In this document: positions 9,191 through 19,237 of the stretch, in pieces
Position numbering within the stretch: the first letter of the stretch is position 1
Layout: each line of letters opens with the position of its first letter
Origin: Porogramme epimiltina
Taxonomy: Eukaryota > Basidiomycota > Agaricomycetes > Polyporales > Polyporaceae
Direction of reading: 5' to 3'
Length of the DNA: 24,430 nt
Assembly (NCBI GenBank): GCA_900155495.1
Contig: FTLJ01000440.1
Coordinates: 1-24,430 of the forward strand
Program-made: the position numbers and the translations under genes
The notes under the pieces: generated by a model
Databases searched by the model: none
Seen by the model: only the letters and a program-made list of their open reading frames with translations
Told to the model about the DNA's origin: nothing

Positions 9191-9659
9191 CCTCAAAACG
9201 ACTGCGCGCACCCAAAACGTCTGGCGACGACCCCTAAAAGCACGATCGTCTTCCGGACGACGCCACACCACAACCCCGTCCCGATCGTTCCCTTGCACCC
9301 GTATTTCCTGTGTTTTGCCGGCTCGTGCACCATTTATCCATGCAGTTTTCGGTTCGTTCTGTATGTATTTAGTCCCTGCCTCAGAGCAGACGAATATCAG
9401 CTTTGTTGTGTCGTTTTCCAGCTCACTCGTATTCGTCGCCCCTTCTCTCACGCATCGGCACGCTCGCCTTTCGTATTTTCGCCACTTCGTTATTTTATCG
9501 ACAGTCTCGTTCGTCCGCCTCCGCCGGCCTCCTACCCTCTCGCCTCGGCCTTCGGCCTCGGCCCCCTAGGCTCTCCTCTCTCGCTCCCCGCGCGCACGCT
9601 TGCACGACTCGCCTCCGTGACCCTCGCCGCCAGCAGACCGCCCGGTCTGCGTCACATCA
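9190..9659 (+). mobile_element. LTR copy 2
   Basis: From ccaaaacgtc and acccctaaaagcacgatcgt to gcgtcacatca the sequence is closely matched by the reverse complement of 22460-22900 (LTR copy 3), including tgtatttagtccctgcctcagagcagacgaatatcagc. The 3' end CACATCA (9653-9659) is intact. The 5' end is not a clean TGATGTG and is placed only approximately. On the left it abuts gag coding and on the right a different retroelement's gag, so it marks a junction of two elements. Confidence 0.8.
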
Positions 9660-10472
9660 GCGGGCAAACGTGAAGCAGAATGGTTTCCAGTTGGGCGCGG
9701 CGAGGGCGTTTGGGCTGGCTGAGGTGGTGGAGAGGGGCGCTGCTGCCCTGCCGGTGATCGTGTTAAACGCGGTGCAGGTCGCGGGGTAGTTGCAGGGGTA
9801 GCCGCAGCAAAAGCAATGGCGGCTGTCGCCGGCCTGACGGAGCAGCTTGCGGGGCCCTTCCTCATCGCGTGCGGGTCTGCAGGATGGGGTGTATGTGCGT
9901 ACCGGCTCGTCGCGGGCGCGTAGAGCGTGGCGGGTGGCTTGCTCCATAGCTCGGTTAAGTTGGGCTTGGTTCACGCTGGCTTGCTCGTCGAGCATGATGT
10001 GGTGGTTGGGGGTGCCGATGTCGGCCTGGGGTTGTCCAACGGCGAGCTCCCGAACGGATATGTCATAGAGGAGAGCGACCTCCCACGACGAGCGCCAGCT
10101 CAGCTGGGACACGAAATGGTGGTGTCTGCAAAGCGAGTCTGCCCGCACGTCGCCATGGTGCTTCCGGACGAGTTCGTCCACCGCCTTACTGGCGATGACC
10201 CAGTCGTTGTAGTCGATTGCGTGCTCTCCGATGCGGTCGAGCCCCTGGTTCGTGCCTGTGAAGATGGCGAGCAGGCTGTTATCCTCCTGTGGCTTGCTCA
10301 GCCTCCCGCGCAGTGTCAAGTGCGTGTATGGGACGTAGTGACCGAGTTGCACGGCGCGGTCGACGCGCGGGGAGACAGCTGCGGACGGAGCGGTCGTGCC
10401 TCAGCATGCGTGAATGTGCGTATGCAAGCAGGGCAGGGATAATATGTCGGGCAGCGGGCGGAGTCAGTGCGC

Positions 10473-10512
<40 letters not shown>

Positions 10513-11409
10513 GTGCGCGTGCATGTGCATATGCGCGCATATGTGCGTGGGTGGGTGCATGCGCGTGTCCATATACACATGTATGCGCCTCCCCGCGGAA
10601 GAACCAACAGGTGGGAGTGGCCTAGACGCCCAGAGATCCAGACGGGCGCGCGTGGGGTGGTTTCGTGCCCGAGCAGCTCTCTGTGCTCTGGTCTTGCGGG
10701 GGAAGGAGGGGGGGTAATGACAAACTAAGCAATGGCTGAGGCTTACCTGACGCCAGTGGGTCTACCTGCAACCCCGGGATGATGGGTGGTAAGGACTGCC
10801 GCCTTCGTGTCGCGCGCAGCCAGTGCGGCGATCCTGCGGGCTTCGATAGTCGCGTCGTCGGCCACGAGGGGCGCGGATGGGCCAATGGGCGCTGGTGCTG
10901 CTGTGGTGGAGGCTGGGTTCGGGGACGGCCGGGGCTGCCTGAGGAAGGCTGTGCGCAAACTGAGCCTCCAGCTCTGTGACACGCTTCTTGAAGCTCTCGC
11001 AGTTGGTGGCGAAGGCCGCCCTGGCTGCTTGAGCTGGCGCCTGGGCCTGAGCCTGAGCCTGGCGCTCAGCGGTGGCCTGGTTGCTGTTCGGCGCCGTGGG
11101 CTGCAGCGCCGGGCGAGGCGCCGTGGGTTTATCGTGCCGGGTTGGATCTGATGTGGACGATGGTTGCTGGCCGGCGCCGGTGGAGCGGTCCCGGTCTCCT
11201 TTTCCTTCTCTTTCCCTTTTTCTCTCGTCTTCTTCGACGTCGGCTCCACCGTACTGGAAGCCCCGCTCCCGGAAGCTGCGGTGGCGCCAGGGACGATCCT
11301 TGAGCTCCTCCTCGGGCCCCCGGTGGCATCTGATTGGGTGGCCGTTCCCGCGGCGGGCTGAGGGTCCGCGCTGGGGATTCGAAGGTCGGATGGCAGGTTG
11401 ACGGTCCAT
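9657..11409 (-). pseudogene. Zinc-knuckle gag-like protein of a basidiomycete retroelement, truncated and frameshifted
   Basis: The coding runs leftward. The N-terminal part starts at ATG 11409 (MDRQPAIRPS). It needs at least three frame changes to keep the expected features: Lys/Glu-rich KKTREKGKEKEKE, the helix ATNCESFKKRVTELEAQFA, then DDATIEARRIAALAARDTKA. A CAG/GTAAGC donor at 10748 and a CCGCAG acceptor near 10391 would remove about 360 bp including a microsatellite. The second part reads VSPRVDRAVQLGHYVPYTHL, KGLDR-like GLDRIGEHAIDYNDWVIASK, ELVRKHHGDVRAD, and a knuckle HCFCCGYPCNYPATC, ending PNWKPFCFTFAR. This architecture is common in Agaricomycete proteins beside reverse-transcriptase ORFs, possibly DIRS-like elements, though I am not certain of the class. 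The knuckle His is replaced by Asn. The C-terminal Cys/His tail is lost where LTR copy 2 supplies the stop. Confidence 0.65.
10473..10512. repeat. (GCGT)n microsatellite
   Basis: About ten nearly perfect copies of gcgt, followed by degenerate gcgtgcgcgtgcatgtgcatatgcgcgcatatg to about 10585. It lies in the presumed intron of the gag-like gene. Apparent reading frames on either strand (Arg/Thr/His or Val/Cys/Arg repeats) are artefacts of the repeat. Confidence 0.95.
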
Positions 11410-11794
11410 GTCGTGCACGAAAAAGAGACAAAGAAAACGAAGTAACTGAGCGAGCGAGCGGTGGGGACGATGGGGTACGAGGGAGAAAAGCGGGAGACAC
11501 AATCGATGAGGTGGCGCACAGCCCCTGCGTGGGCGCTTGGCCGCTCAGCTGGACGCTGGGAGTACGCCTCGCAGGATCGGCCTGCGCCTGCACTAATCAG
11601 TGTGGGGCGAAAGCAGCGGTATAGGTGCAGCCGACTCGCCTCGCTGTGCGTAACACGCTCGTAAACCAGTCTACTTTGATGCCCAGACTGCCTTTTTTGT
11701 ATTTCTTGCGGCAATGATGTTGGTTCCGACGCTCTTTCCCTTCCCTTTGTTACCCTCCTCTGGCTGCTCGTCGTCAGTATCATCCTGCCGGTGT

Positions 11795-14378
11795 TCATTT
11801 TCTTTCTTCCTCGCTCGCACATTCCTGCTTCCAATCTTCTGAAAGCGCTAGTATACGCCTGCGGAAGGGCTCTCGGAGGTCCAAGATCTCCTGTGTATAC
11901 CACAGCGCCTTCTCACTCTTGAGCGGAGGTAAGACAGTAGGCAATGATGGAAGACGTCGATACCCAACGTACCCGAATACGATTGCCGTAAATATCAGGG
12001 TTCTGCATGAACTTCTCGACGAAGACCAAGACATAAAGGCCACAATCAAACAAGTTCGTCTGATGGGGGCTCTGCGAAGTGTGGTTAGAGAGTTGAATCC
12101 AAATAGTTTTTATGGCGAGCGCGCGTACGTCAGTTGGTATATATTCGGAAAGACGGGTATCTTCAAAGCGCAGACGTCGTTTGTCCTCAGCTTCGCATCG
12201 CAAGTAGGTCGAGATGCGCCTGGCCTGCGCAGTACGCTTGATGTTCAACGAGTCAAAGCTATAGATGTAGCAGCTACAGAAGGTAAGCATCGCTCAAGCT
12301 TTACCCGCGCCTTGTATGGAAAGAAATGAACTTACTTGGGGTAGTGAGGCGGAATCTGTGAAAAGCGACTGAGAGCACTTTCCTCACGCGAGGCAGGAGT
12401 AGACTGTGCTGTAACGCTTGTCTCTGGCGCTTCCCCATCTGCCGCTTCCCCATCTGCCGCTCTTCCTTCGGAACCCCTGGTAGTCGCTGTGACCTTGTTC
12501 CGCATTTTCGCCTTGTCTGCCTTAATGGCGTCGGAGCTTTGTTTCCGCTTCCGCATCCCAGGAGACTGTGGGTGCAACATATTTTGTGGGTTCTCAATTA
12601 TCATGAGATACCAGTGAAGACTGGTAGTCTAACTCAGCATGAGCTCATGAGTGACACAGTGAGCTCACGCACCTCTCGTTGACGGGCACAATGATATATT
12701 TCTTCTCGAATATATCGACCTTCAATGTCCACCGTTGGACCCCTGGGTACCATTTTGTCCGACTGCATGATCATTAGCATCGAGGAGCACAATTATTGGT
12801 GTACCGAGCGACCCACGCTCCATCTTCGCCCAGCTTCGCGTAAAAGAACGTGTTGAAGACATGAACTTGATCAGCAAGCTTGGGCTGAGTCTTTCGTAGG
12901 TCATCTAGCCATAGCCTGAAGGAACGGTGAGTAGCACATCCGCATCTGGAAATTGAGGTCTTACCTAAGCCCAAATTCAATCAAATTGTCGTTCAGGTAC
13001 GTGCCTGGGTCCAGCCTCTTGAAATCTGCTCTAGTGATGCACACCGCACCGGTACCAGAGGGCGGATAGATCAATATGCTATGAGAGGTATGATCAGGCG
13101 TCGGAAGCAGCGAGAAAGAAGGTGCTCACTACTCATCATGTCTTTTCTCAGGAGCATTTCTACTGCAATATACACCCGGAGAGCACGCGTGGGTTTGGTG
13201 CTACTCTGATTCATTGAATACTAAGACTAACCTGGGGTGGAGGGCAGACACTGAAGCGCCATCGGGCCCATGCATCGATGTCCCGCTTGCGCCATTCGAA
13301 GAGCCTGCCGAGGGGGAAGGCAGAGGTGGCTTCGCACCGCGAAGCGACTCGGACTGTCCTAGATGCCGAGAGGGCTGTATCGAGCATCTTTAATGCCCAC
13401 TCAACGCAAGATTCGAATCAAAGCGTACCTTGTGGCCTTTGGGAGCACCGGTACCGCAGACCTCCCGTTGCATCATGTTAATATTTGTTTGAAGGAATAT
13501 TTATCGGAAACCTCACCTCGATTTTCAACGTTCGGGCCTTAGCACGAATGTTTAGTACCGATAGATCGATTTCTCTGGGAGCCACCTTGTACCGCAGTTC
13601 GTCTTCTTTCTTTCCATTTGCCGACGATTCCGCAAAACTCAGGTCGCTCTGGAGGTTCAGCTGCGTCTTCGCCACAGCCCCCGTTGGGATCGCACTCTTC
13701 TGCCCGCTAGGCATTATGTGTCTCCCCGGCAACGCGATCTTGCCCTCGTCCACATTGTCGAATCTAGACGAGTTCTCGGTGTCGTTGGTGAGCGCGTTGA
13801 GGGCAATAGCCTCTTGTTCAGGCATGCTCACACTCGGTGTTCGGCTTTGGAGCACCCGTGCGATTTCGCGCTGGAACGGAAATGTGTTCGGCCCGTCCGT
13901 GGCTATGGGGAGGCCCTTCTTCTCGTTTTGCGCGTCTGATGAGCACAGGGTGGTGGAATCGAGCGATGTACGGGGATAACCTGCGTTCCCTAGGGACAGG
14001 CGCATACCCATGTCCTCTTCCTCGCGGTTGCGGACGATGATAGGCCTAATGTCCGTATCCGCCTTCCTACATGTGGAAGAAGCACGCGGTGCCATGCCAT
14101 AGACCTTCCCCGCTGCGACACACGTATGAGCATGGTCCATTTCCCTGAACAGCATCGCGCGGAGGGGACGACGGGGTCGCCGTGAACGTCAACTACTCAC
14201 CTACACTGGGGAAACGTTTGGACATCGTGCCCTTTTCCGGGCCCGAAGGGTTGTCCTGTCCGCGTTTTTTGATGGGTAGCTGATATCGTGCAGCGTCACA
14301 CAGGCGGCTGGACACGTTCTTGAAAAGATTTCTTTTCTCGAACGCTCGCGCACCGGTCCGGTTGAAAACGCCCTGCAT
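11795..14378 (-). CDS. Ulp1/SENP-type SUMO protease, multi-exon
   Basis: A leftward gene with about a dozen exons: 14378-14201, 14112-13517, 13461-13429, 13374-13232, 13162-13133, 13078-12965, 12915-12805, 12762-12673, 12620-12336, then 12273 to 11973 (with a possible 57 bp in-frame intron before SPHQTN) and 11917-11795. Every junction keeps the frame. The N-terminal third is low-complexity. The peptidase C48 domain starts at ILIYPPSGTGAVCITRADFK and continues with TYLNDNLIEFGLRLWLDDL, HVFNTFFYAKL, WTLKVDIFEKKYIIVPVNE, SLHWYLMIIENP (catalytic His), YIYSFDSLN (catalytic Asp) and PHQTNLFDCGLY (oxyanion Gln and catalytic Cys). A charged insert of about 75 residues lies between His and Asp. The C-terminus (REPFRRRILALSEDWKQE) is typical. 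These enzymes mature SUMO and remove it from targets, mostly at the nucleus. All key residues are present and no stop is needed, so it is probably functional. The first exon junction is the least certain. Confidence 0.88.
12431..12460. repeat. 15 bp tandem duplication in the SUMO protease gene
   Basis: Two exact copies of ttccccatctgccgc lie in exon 12620-12336. On the coding strand they give the repeated pentapeptide ADGEA in the disordered insert. The unit is a multiple of three, so the frame is preserved. Confidence 0.9.
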
Positions 14379-14974
14379 CGCGCACGCGCTGTATGCGCTA
14401 GCCGGAGATGCTTGTGACGTACTCTCCTGGGGGATCTCAGGGCCAAGAGTAAGAGAAGCAACATAAAAAGACGCACCGCAGGAGAGACTGTGCTGGCTGG
14501 GCCCGCGTACTTCTCCTGTGGCGCCGCGGCATTGGGCGCGCCCCAGAGGCCTAAAGACGGACCGCCGTGGAGATGGGAAGCTGGGCGATCATCAGACTTG
14601 GAGGCGTGTGGAGAGTTGTGCATATGTCGTATGGGCAAAGATGGAGCCCGAGGCAGAGATGACTTCTCGTGAGAACAAGAGGAGAGCAGCAGTCGAAGGC
14701 GCGGGTGGAGGAAAGGCAGAAACTGAGCGCCGGTACATCACGTGGCGATTTGTTTGAATGACGTAATCAAAGCTGTTAGGCCCCTGGGCCGCGTGGGCGA
14801 TTCCGCCGGATCCGATTTTGGGCAACCCGTTGCACCGCGGGGACGACCCCGCCGGATCCGATTCTGCAATAGCTTCATTGACCCCACCGCTCACAGATAT
14901 CTACAGGGACACAGTCATACTACAGCCAAAAAGCACCAAATAATGCATGGCAGGCCCCGTAGGAACATCCGCCG
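14379..14974. other. Region upstream of the SUMO protease gene; contains a 15 bp direct repeat
   Basis: No gene is supported. It probably contains the leftward promoter of the SUMO protease gene. CCGCCGGATCCGATT occurs at 14803-14817 and 14850-14864 in direct orientation. Open frames on both strands are short and unrecognised. Confidence 0.4.
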
Positions 14975-15600
14975 TCAGCCAACGCCGAGGATGACTCCTA
15001 CAAGGTCCTTCCATCCTGTCCGCACAAGCACCCATGTCCCGCCACCATACTCGCCCCAGAGCCGCTTCACAAACCGCGCACCCAGCCCGTTGAAAGGTTG
15101 CAGCTCGAACGACAGCACGTCCTTCGGCGTGAGTTGGCTGGTGCCTGCTGGAAGCGTCGCACCTCGAGTAGGATTCAGAACCGCGAGAGCACCGCGGCCG
15201 CGCGCGCGGAACGCATCGAACAGCGCGAGCGTCGTCACGACCTGCCGCGTGGCACCGTCACGGCAATGGCTCAGGCAGGCTGCTGCGCGCCCCAGGGATG
15301 AACATCCCGTCGGAGGGCGCGGGGGCCTCCGCGACGAGACGGTATCGCCCCCGTCTTCCTTGCTGCTTCCTGCCCTCGCGAAGGCGACATCACGCTCACA
15401 CGCTTGAGCGCCCGCGACCCGCGACCGGCAGGGAAACTTGTGCTGCTAGGCGGGCGGTCCTCTATGCCGTGCTTGAGCGTGCGCACATGCGCGAAGTCGT
15501 CCTTGCCTCTAGGCGGGTGTTCATCCAGCTGTCCAGGCGCCACAAAATCCCGGAAAGCGCGGGACTTGAGGTGCTCCACCACTCGCCCACCTAGTCTCAA
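14975..15600 (-). pseudogene. Unrecognised basidiomycete-type protein, probably frameshifted
   Basis: The leftward frame 15238-14975 gives a natural-looking C-terminus: LALFDAFRARGRGALAVLNP, QLTPKDVLSFELQPFNGLGA, RFVKRLWGEYGGGTWVLVRT, GWKDLVGVILGVG and a stop. Upstream, 15600-15271 is open in another frame (HLKSRAFRDFVAPGQLDEHP). Joining them requires a shift around 15240-15290, where the sequence shows no clear splice pair. I cannot name the family. The alternation of Trp/Gly and hydrophobic residues suggests a folded soluble or membrane-associated domain. It could be an intact spliced gene, but a decayed one is more likely given its neighbours. Confidence 0.45.
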
Positions 15601-15637
15601 CCAAGAAAGGAGGGAGTGAGGGTGGGGAGCAACAACG

Positions 15638-16060
15638 TCACCACCGCATCTTGACCTTGCCCGCTGTCTTGCACATGAAGCACATCATGTACATCTTCTC
15701 GCGGTCGAGCACCTTCTGCTGCTCCGCCGCGCTCAGCTTCACGACGCGCTCATCGCACGCCTTCTCGCGCGCCGCCACCTTCTCCTCCTCTGCCTCGCGG
15801 TGCTTGCGTGCGGCGCCCGCCTCGATCTCCTTCGCGACGTCCTCGCGCGTGCGCCGCAACTTCCCGCACGTCTCTGGGCGCAGCGCCCCGCCGAGGGCGT
15901 CACCCTCGCCCGCGACGACGTTGCCGAACTAGAACGCGGCGGCGTCCGCGGCGCTGGGGAGCGCGAGTGAGAGCATGGGGCGCTGCGTGCGCTTTGCGGG
16001 TGCGAGCGGCGCGGACAGGCGCATGCGCACCTGCGCATGTCCTCGCGGACGCGCTGGATG
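15638..16060 (-). pseudogene. Probable CCDC47-like (DUF1682) C-terminal remnant
   Basis: The leftward frame contains RPMLSLALPSAADAAAF, a TAG, FGNVVAGEGDALGG, LRPETCGKLRRTREDVAKEI, EAGAARKHREAEEEKVAARE, KLSAAEQQKVLDREK and a basic end (GKVKMRW). A charged coiled coil ending in K-L-S-x-x-E-Q-Q-K and a Lys/Arg tail is characteristic of the CCDC47 family, an ER membrane component of the PAT complex that assists multipass protein insertion. The transmembrane and core domain should lie upstream but is not seen. The TAG replaces a likely Glu codon. The C-terminal CFMCKTAG is unusual for the family. The call is moderate, because coiled-coil tails are easy to over-interpret. Confidence 0.45.
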
Positions 16061-16421
16061 TCTGTCCGGGTGGGGCTCGACACGCTCCGTGGTGAACTGC
16101 CTTGGTGGGAGGGGTCACAGCAGATGGTCTGGCAATCTTCCGAGTAGAGTTGGAGGGTGCGGTCCAGCTCCTTCCGCTGTAAGACGAATTAGACACGGGA
16201 GAGCCCGTGACTGCTCAGCGGGTCTATCAGCCTGGAAACATAGAATGCTGGCCGTGCGTTGGGTGTCGTAGAACGGGAGCGTCTGTGGTGCAGGCGATTT
16301 AGCCGCGGCCAGACTTGCTCTCGAACTCTAGCTCGACTAATGAGGCAACAGAACAGTGGGCCGGATTACTTAAGCCAAGAGGCTGAAGCAAGCACCCCCT
16401 CCGCCCCCTTTAGCCCGCACG
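16061..16421. other. Spacer without a recognisable gene
   Basis: I see nothing supported on either strand. The CT-rich run just before 16422 (caccccctccgccccctttagcccgcacg) resembles a fungal promoter or 5' leader for the rightward frame that follows. Confidence 0.35.
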
Positions 16422-16916
16422 ATGTCCACCCCACCACCAACGCAAACCCCGCCAGTAGGGTTGGGCGCCCCCTCGCTCATGCTCGCTGGTGGCTTTCGTC
16501 CCCTCTTCCCCGCCGGCGCCCGCAGTGGTGAGACCGATCTCCCTCTCCGCCCACCGCCCCAGCTCGTGAACCGCAATTCCCCCGGACCTTTCCGCAGAAC
16601 CTCACCTCTGCCCGTGGTACTCAACAACTCTCACCAAGTCCCCTCGCACCCCTGCTGGCTCCGATGGAAGTCTCCAGGTTGCACCCAATGCGCGAGCACC
16701 CGAACACTAACCCCTGTACTCTTGAATGTGACCTTGGTCCGCGCGGCCCCGCCAGCCAGGGCATTCCCCGCCACTCGACACCTCTGCCACAGGGCCCGAC
16801 CGAGCCCCACCCCCACCCACACGAGCCCCATGCGTGTGCCGTCCGCGTCCGCGTCGCCGCCCCGGCGCTTTCGCCCCTGGTCCCCTCACGTGTATGGTGC
16901 AGCTTATATCGCTTAG
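16422..16916 (+). CDS. Hypothetical rightward ORF, Pro/Ser-rich
   Basis: An ATG after a CT-rich leader opens 164 codons (MSTPPPTQTPPVGLGAPSLM, then GGFRPLFPAGARSGETDLPL). It is proline-rich with no recognised domain, transmembrane segment or signal peptide. A donor-like AAG/GTAAGC at 16925 and an acceptor CTGATGCAG at 17055 lie just beyond the stop, in another frame (MVQLISLRHK joined to LQQGQRAQETQQLRR), so the true gene model may differ. Both strands are open here because of high GC, so it may not be a gene. Confidence 0.25.
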   Translation: MSTPPPTQTPPVGLGAPSLMLAGGFRPLFPAGARSGETDLPLRPPPQLVNRNSPGPFRRTSPLPVVLNNSHQVPSHPCWLRWKSPGCTQCASTRTLTPVLLNVTLVRAAPPARAFPATRHLCHRARPSPTPTHTSPMRVPSASASPPRRFRPWSPHVYGAAYIA

Positions 16917-17162
16917 GCACAAGGTAAGCACCCCCTCTTCTCTATCGCATATTCCGCTCCTCGAACCCTACCGCCTCCCTCCCTTCCCTATCTGTGCTCT
17001 CCACTCGTACACGATACTGGCGCTGACCGCACGTCCCCCGTCCACTCCCTGATGCAGCTGCAGCAGGGACAACGCGCGCAGGAGACGCAGCAACTCAGGC
17101 GCCCAGAGCCGAGACCTTTTGCCTCTACGTTGGACGCTCCGCGCCTGCCGCTGCGCGCGCCC

Positions 17163-17724
17163 TCAGGCCGTCTGCCACAAAAACACGCGCCGCGGCTCGT
17201 CCCCTGTAGTCAGGCGCCCGTACAGGCTGGGCGCGTCCGACCCGCGCAGCTCCGCCCAGCGGTGCACGCCGCCCGCGCGGACCTCAAGCATGTCGACGCG
17301 CGTCACCGTCTGTGCGGTCGCAAGCTCGTGCCGGACGCGCTCCGACATGAAGCCGTCGAGCAGGCTCTGCGGCTGCGCGCGCGAGGTGCGCCGTGTCGTG
17401 GACGATGCGCGCGATGCGGGCGCCGCCGACGTCACGTCGGGCAGCGAGCGCGGCGATGCGCTGGACATGCCCGGCCTTGCCAAAGGACTGGAGGTGCTGG
17501 TCCGCTCCGCCGAAGAGGGTGTGCTCGAGCTCCTGGAAGAGGTCGCGGGGCTTCGCGTCCTGCGGGAGGGTCATGACGCCGAGCCTGACGAGCACAAGTA
17601 TGCGCTGCAGGAAGATGGGCAGGAGGGACCAGTCTGCACAGGTGACGCGCAGCGTGCAAACTGAGGCGAGGTTGAGCGTGTTGGCGAGCCCGTGTATACA
17701 CCTGTACCTATATAATACATCCAA
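17163..17724 (-). pseudogene. Unrecognised leftward protein, one apparent frameshift
   Basis: The leftward frame gives GLANTLNLASVCTLRVTCAD, WSLLPIFLQRILVLVRLGVM, DLFQELEHTLFGGADQHLQS, FGKAGHVQRIAALAARRDVG and GARIARIVHDTAHLARA. In a neighbouring frame it continues QPQSLLDGFMSERVRHELAT, VTRVDMLEVRAGGVHRWAEL, SLYGRLTTGDEPRRVFLWQT and a stop. The two halves join smoothly near 17375 if the frame changes by one, so this is one protein with a frameshift. It is mostly helical with an amphipathic or hydrophobic N-terminal helix. I do not recognise the family. The AT-rich stretch at 17690-17750 is upstream of it. Confidence 0.45.
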
Positions 17725-19237
17725 TAAAATATATTTATGTCACAACTCTAGGGGGTCTTCCAGCCTCGTCGGTCGCGCGGAGGACTGAGATACGGCACGT
17801 CGGCGTGCAGCGTGGGCTCAGGACGAGAAGGTTGGGCTGGGCCAGGCAGGCGCCGGGCTCGGACGCAGTGCCGGGCTCGCCGTCGGGTGGGCGGGCTTGC
17901 TTGCTCCACGATTATCCTGAGCCTGAATATTGGGTGTTGGCAGGGAAGGTGAGCGACGTTTGTATATTCCGAGCTGGGTTTGTATATGAATACTAGATGT
18001 GATTACATTGAGTGGGGGAACTGTTTGCGCAAGCGAGAAGGGAGTGGTGGGTGGGTACTAAAACCAGAAAGGCTGCTAGCTAGCTCTGAGCGATACGATG
18101 CGGGATCTGGGACGAGAAACGACGAGAAAAGAGAAAGGTCGGCGAGGAGGAAACAGTACGTAGGTCACGTGCCCCTCCGACACTCCACTGGGGCCTGCCT
18201 CGCAAGCTCGGCGGGCCCCTACACTAAAGAAGCTCTACCACACAACCCGGTCGCATACGCGCCCGACCTCTACCGTGGTCTATACCAGGTCTTGGGGTCT
18301 GCGGGTCTAACGACCTCTAGGAGCGTCTATGGTGTCTACCGGCTCTACCGGCAGGGGTCGGCGCGTTTTGCTGAAGCGGCGTAAGGCGGTGGAGAACTTG
18401 CTGGGATGCATTGATGCATTCTGCCATGCATTTCCAGAGCACACCATCTCAGGAAGCTGTATTTCATTGATGGGCTCCATTGAGTACCGCCAGTGGCCTT
18501 TGAGTAGTGACAAAAGCCACTGTGTCGCGGTGGCTGACAATGTCGGCGCGTGGTGCGTGATGAGGTGCAATGACGGGTGGGGGTAGGCGAATCGCGATGC
18601 AACTGAAGTCCGGCTCACACCTCCTGCCATAGACCGCGTTAGGACCCATAGGGCGAAGAGCCAGCACCGTGACTCATGAACGACAAGATGTTTACGCAGC
18701 TCCCTCTCCACCTCTGCGGGCCAAGCCCGTGCTCACCGACAGCATCCTCTCCAACTCCAGCGTCATCCTCACCGCCCAGCGGGACTCGCCACTCCGTCCC
18801 CGCACATGACCAATATCATCCCCAACACCGACTCCTTGCCGCGTGGTGTGCCCACAGCTGCGGAGTCGCTCTGCTCCGGCGTGCCACGCGCCGTTGGCCA
18901 CTGCCCGCTGCGAGCTCCACCTCCGAGTCTGCGAGGGTTGTCGCCTAGTAGTATGCTCGCACACACATACCCACTAGAAACAACTTATTTACTGTGCTGT
19001 TCTACTTACAGCACCACTTGAACGAGACCATCTCCACCCGCACAAGGCGGCCGGTTCCCGGCCAGGTGATCCTGGCCAACATCTACCTGCCAGTTATTCC
19101 CTGGCCAAGCTCACCTGGCTATACCTTGCACCTATGAGCAGGTCATTTAGACCCCAGGGCAGCGTCATTGTGCCATGCGCAGTCACACCAGCCAGTACGA
19201 TAATAATAAATATATTTGTAATATTGGATACATCGTA
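17725..19237. other. About 1.5 kb without a recognisable gene
   Basis: AT-rich at 17690-17750 with AATAAAA-like signals. A TCTACC/GTCTA-rich patch lies at 18230-18350. Frames at 18307-18711 (minus) and 18676-18960 (plus) are open but match nothing I recognise. A short plus frame after an acceptor-like TTACAG (about 19010) reads HLNETISTRTRRPVPGQVIL and stops at 19135; it overlaps small inverted ggccagg/cctggcc repeats. No splice model links these pieces. Confidence 0.35.

Noticed and set aside
10289..10728. Arg/Val/Cys-rich and His/Thr-rich reading frames across the GCGT repeat
   Set aside because: Their length comes entirely from the microsatellite, which is open in several frames on both strands.
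13485..13979. Plus-strand ORF of 164 codons opposite the SUMO protease
   Set aside because: The minus strand holds a spliced, frame-consistent gene with catalytic motifs; the plus frame is its shadow.
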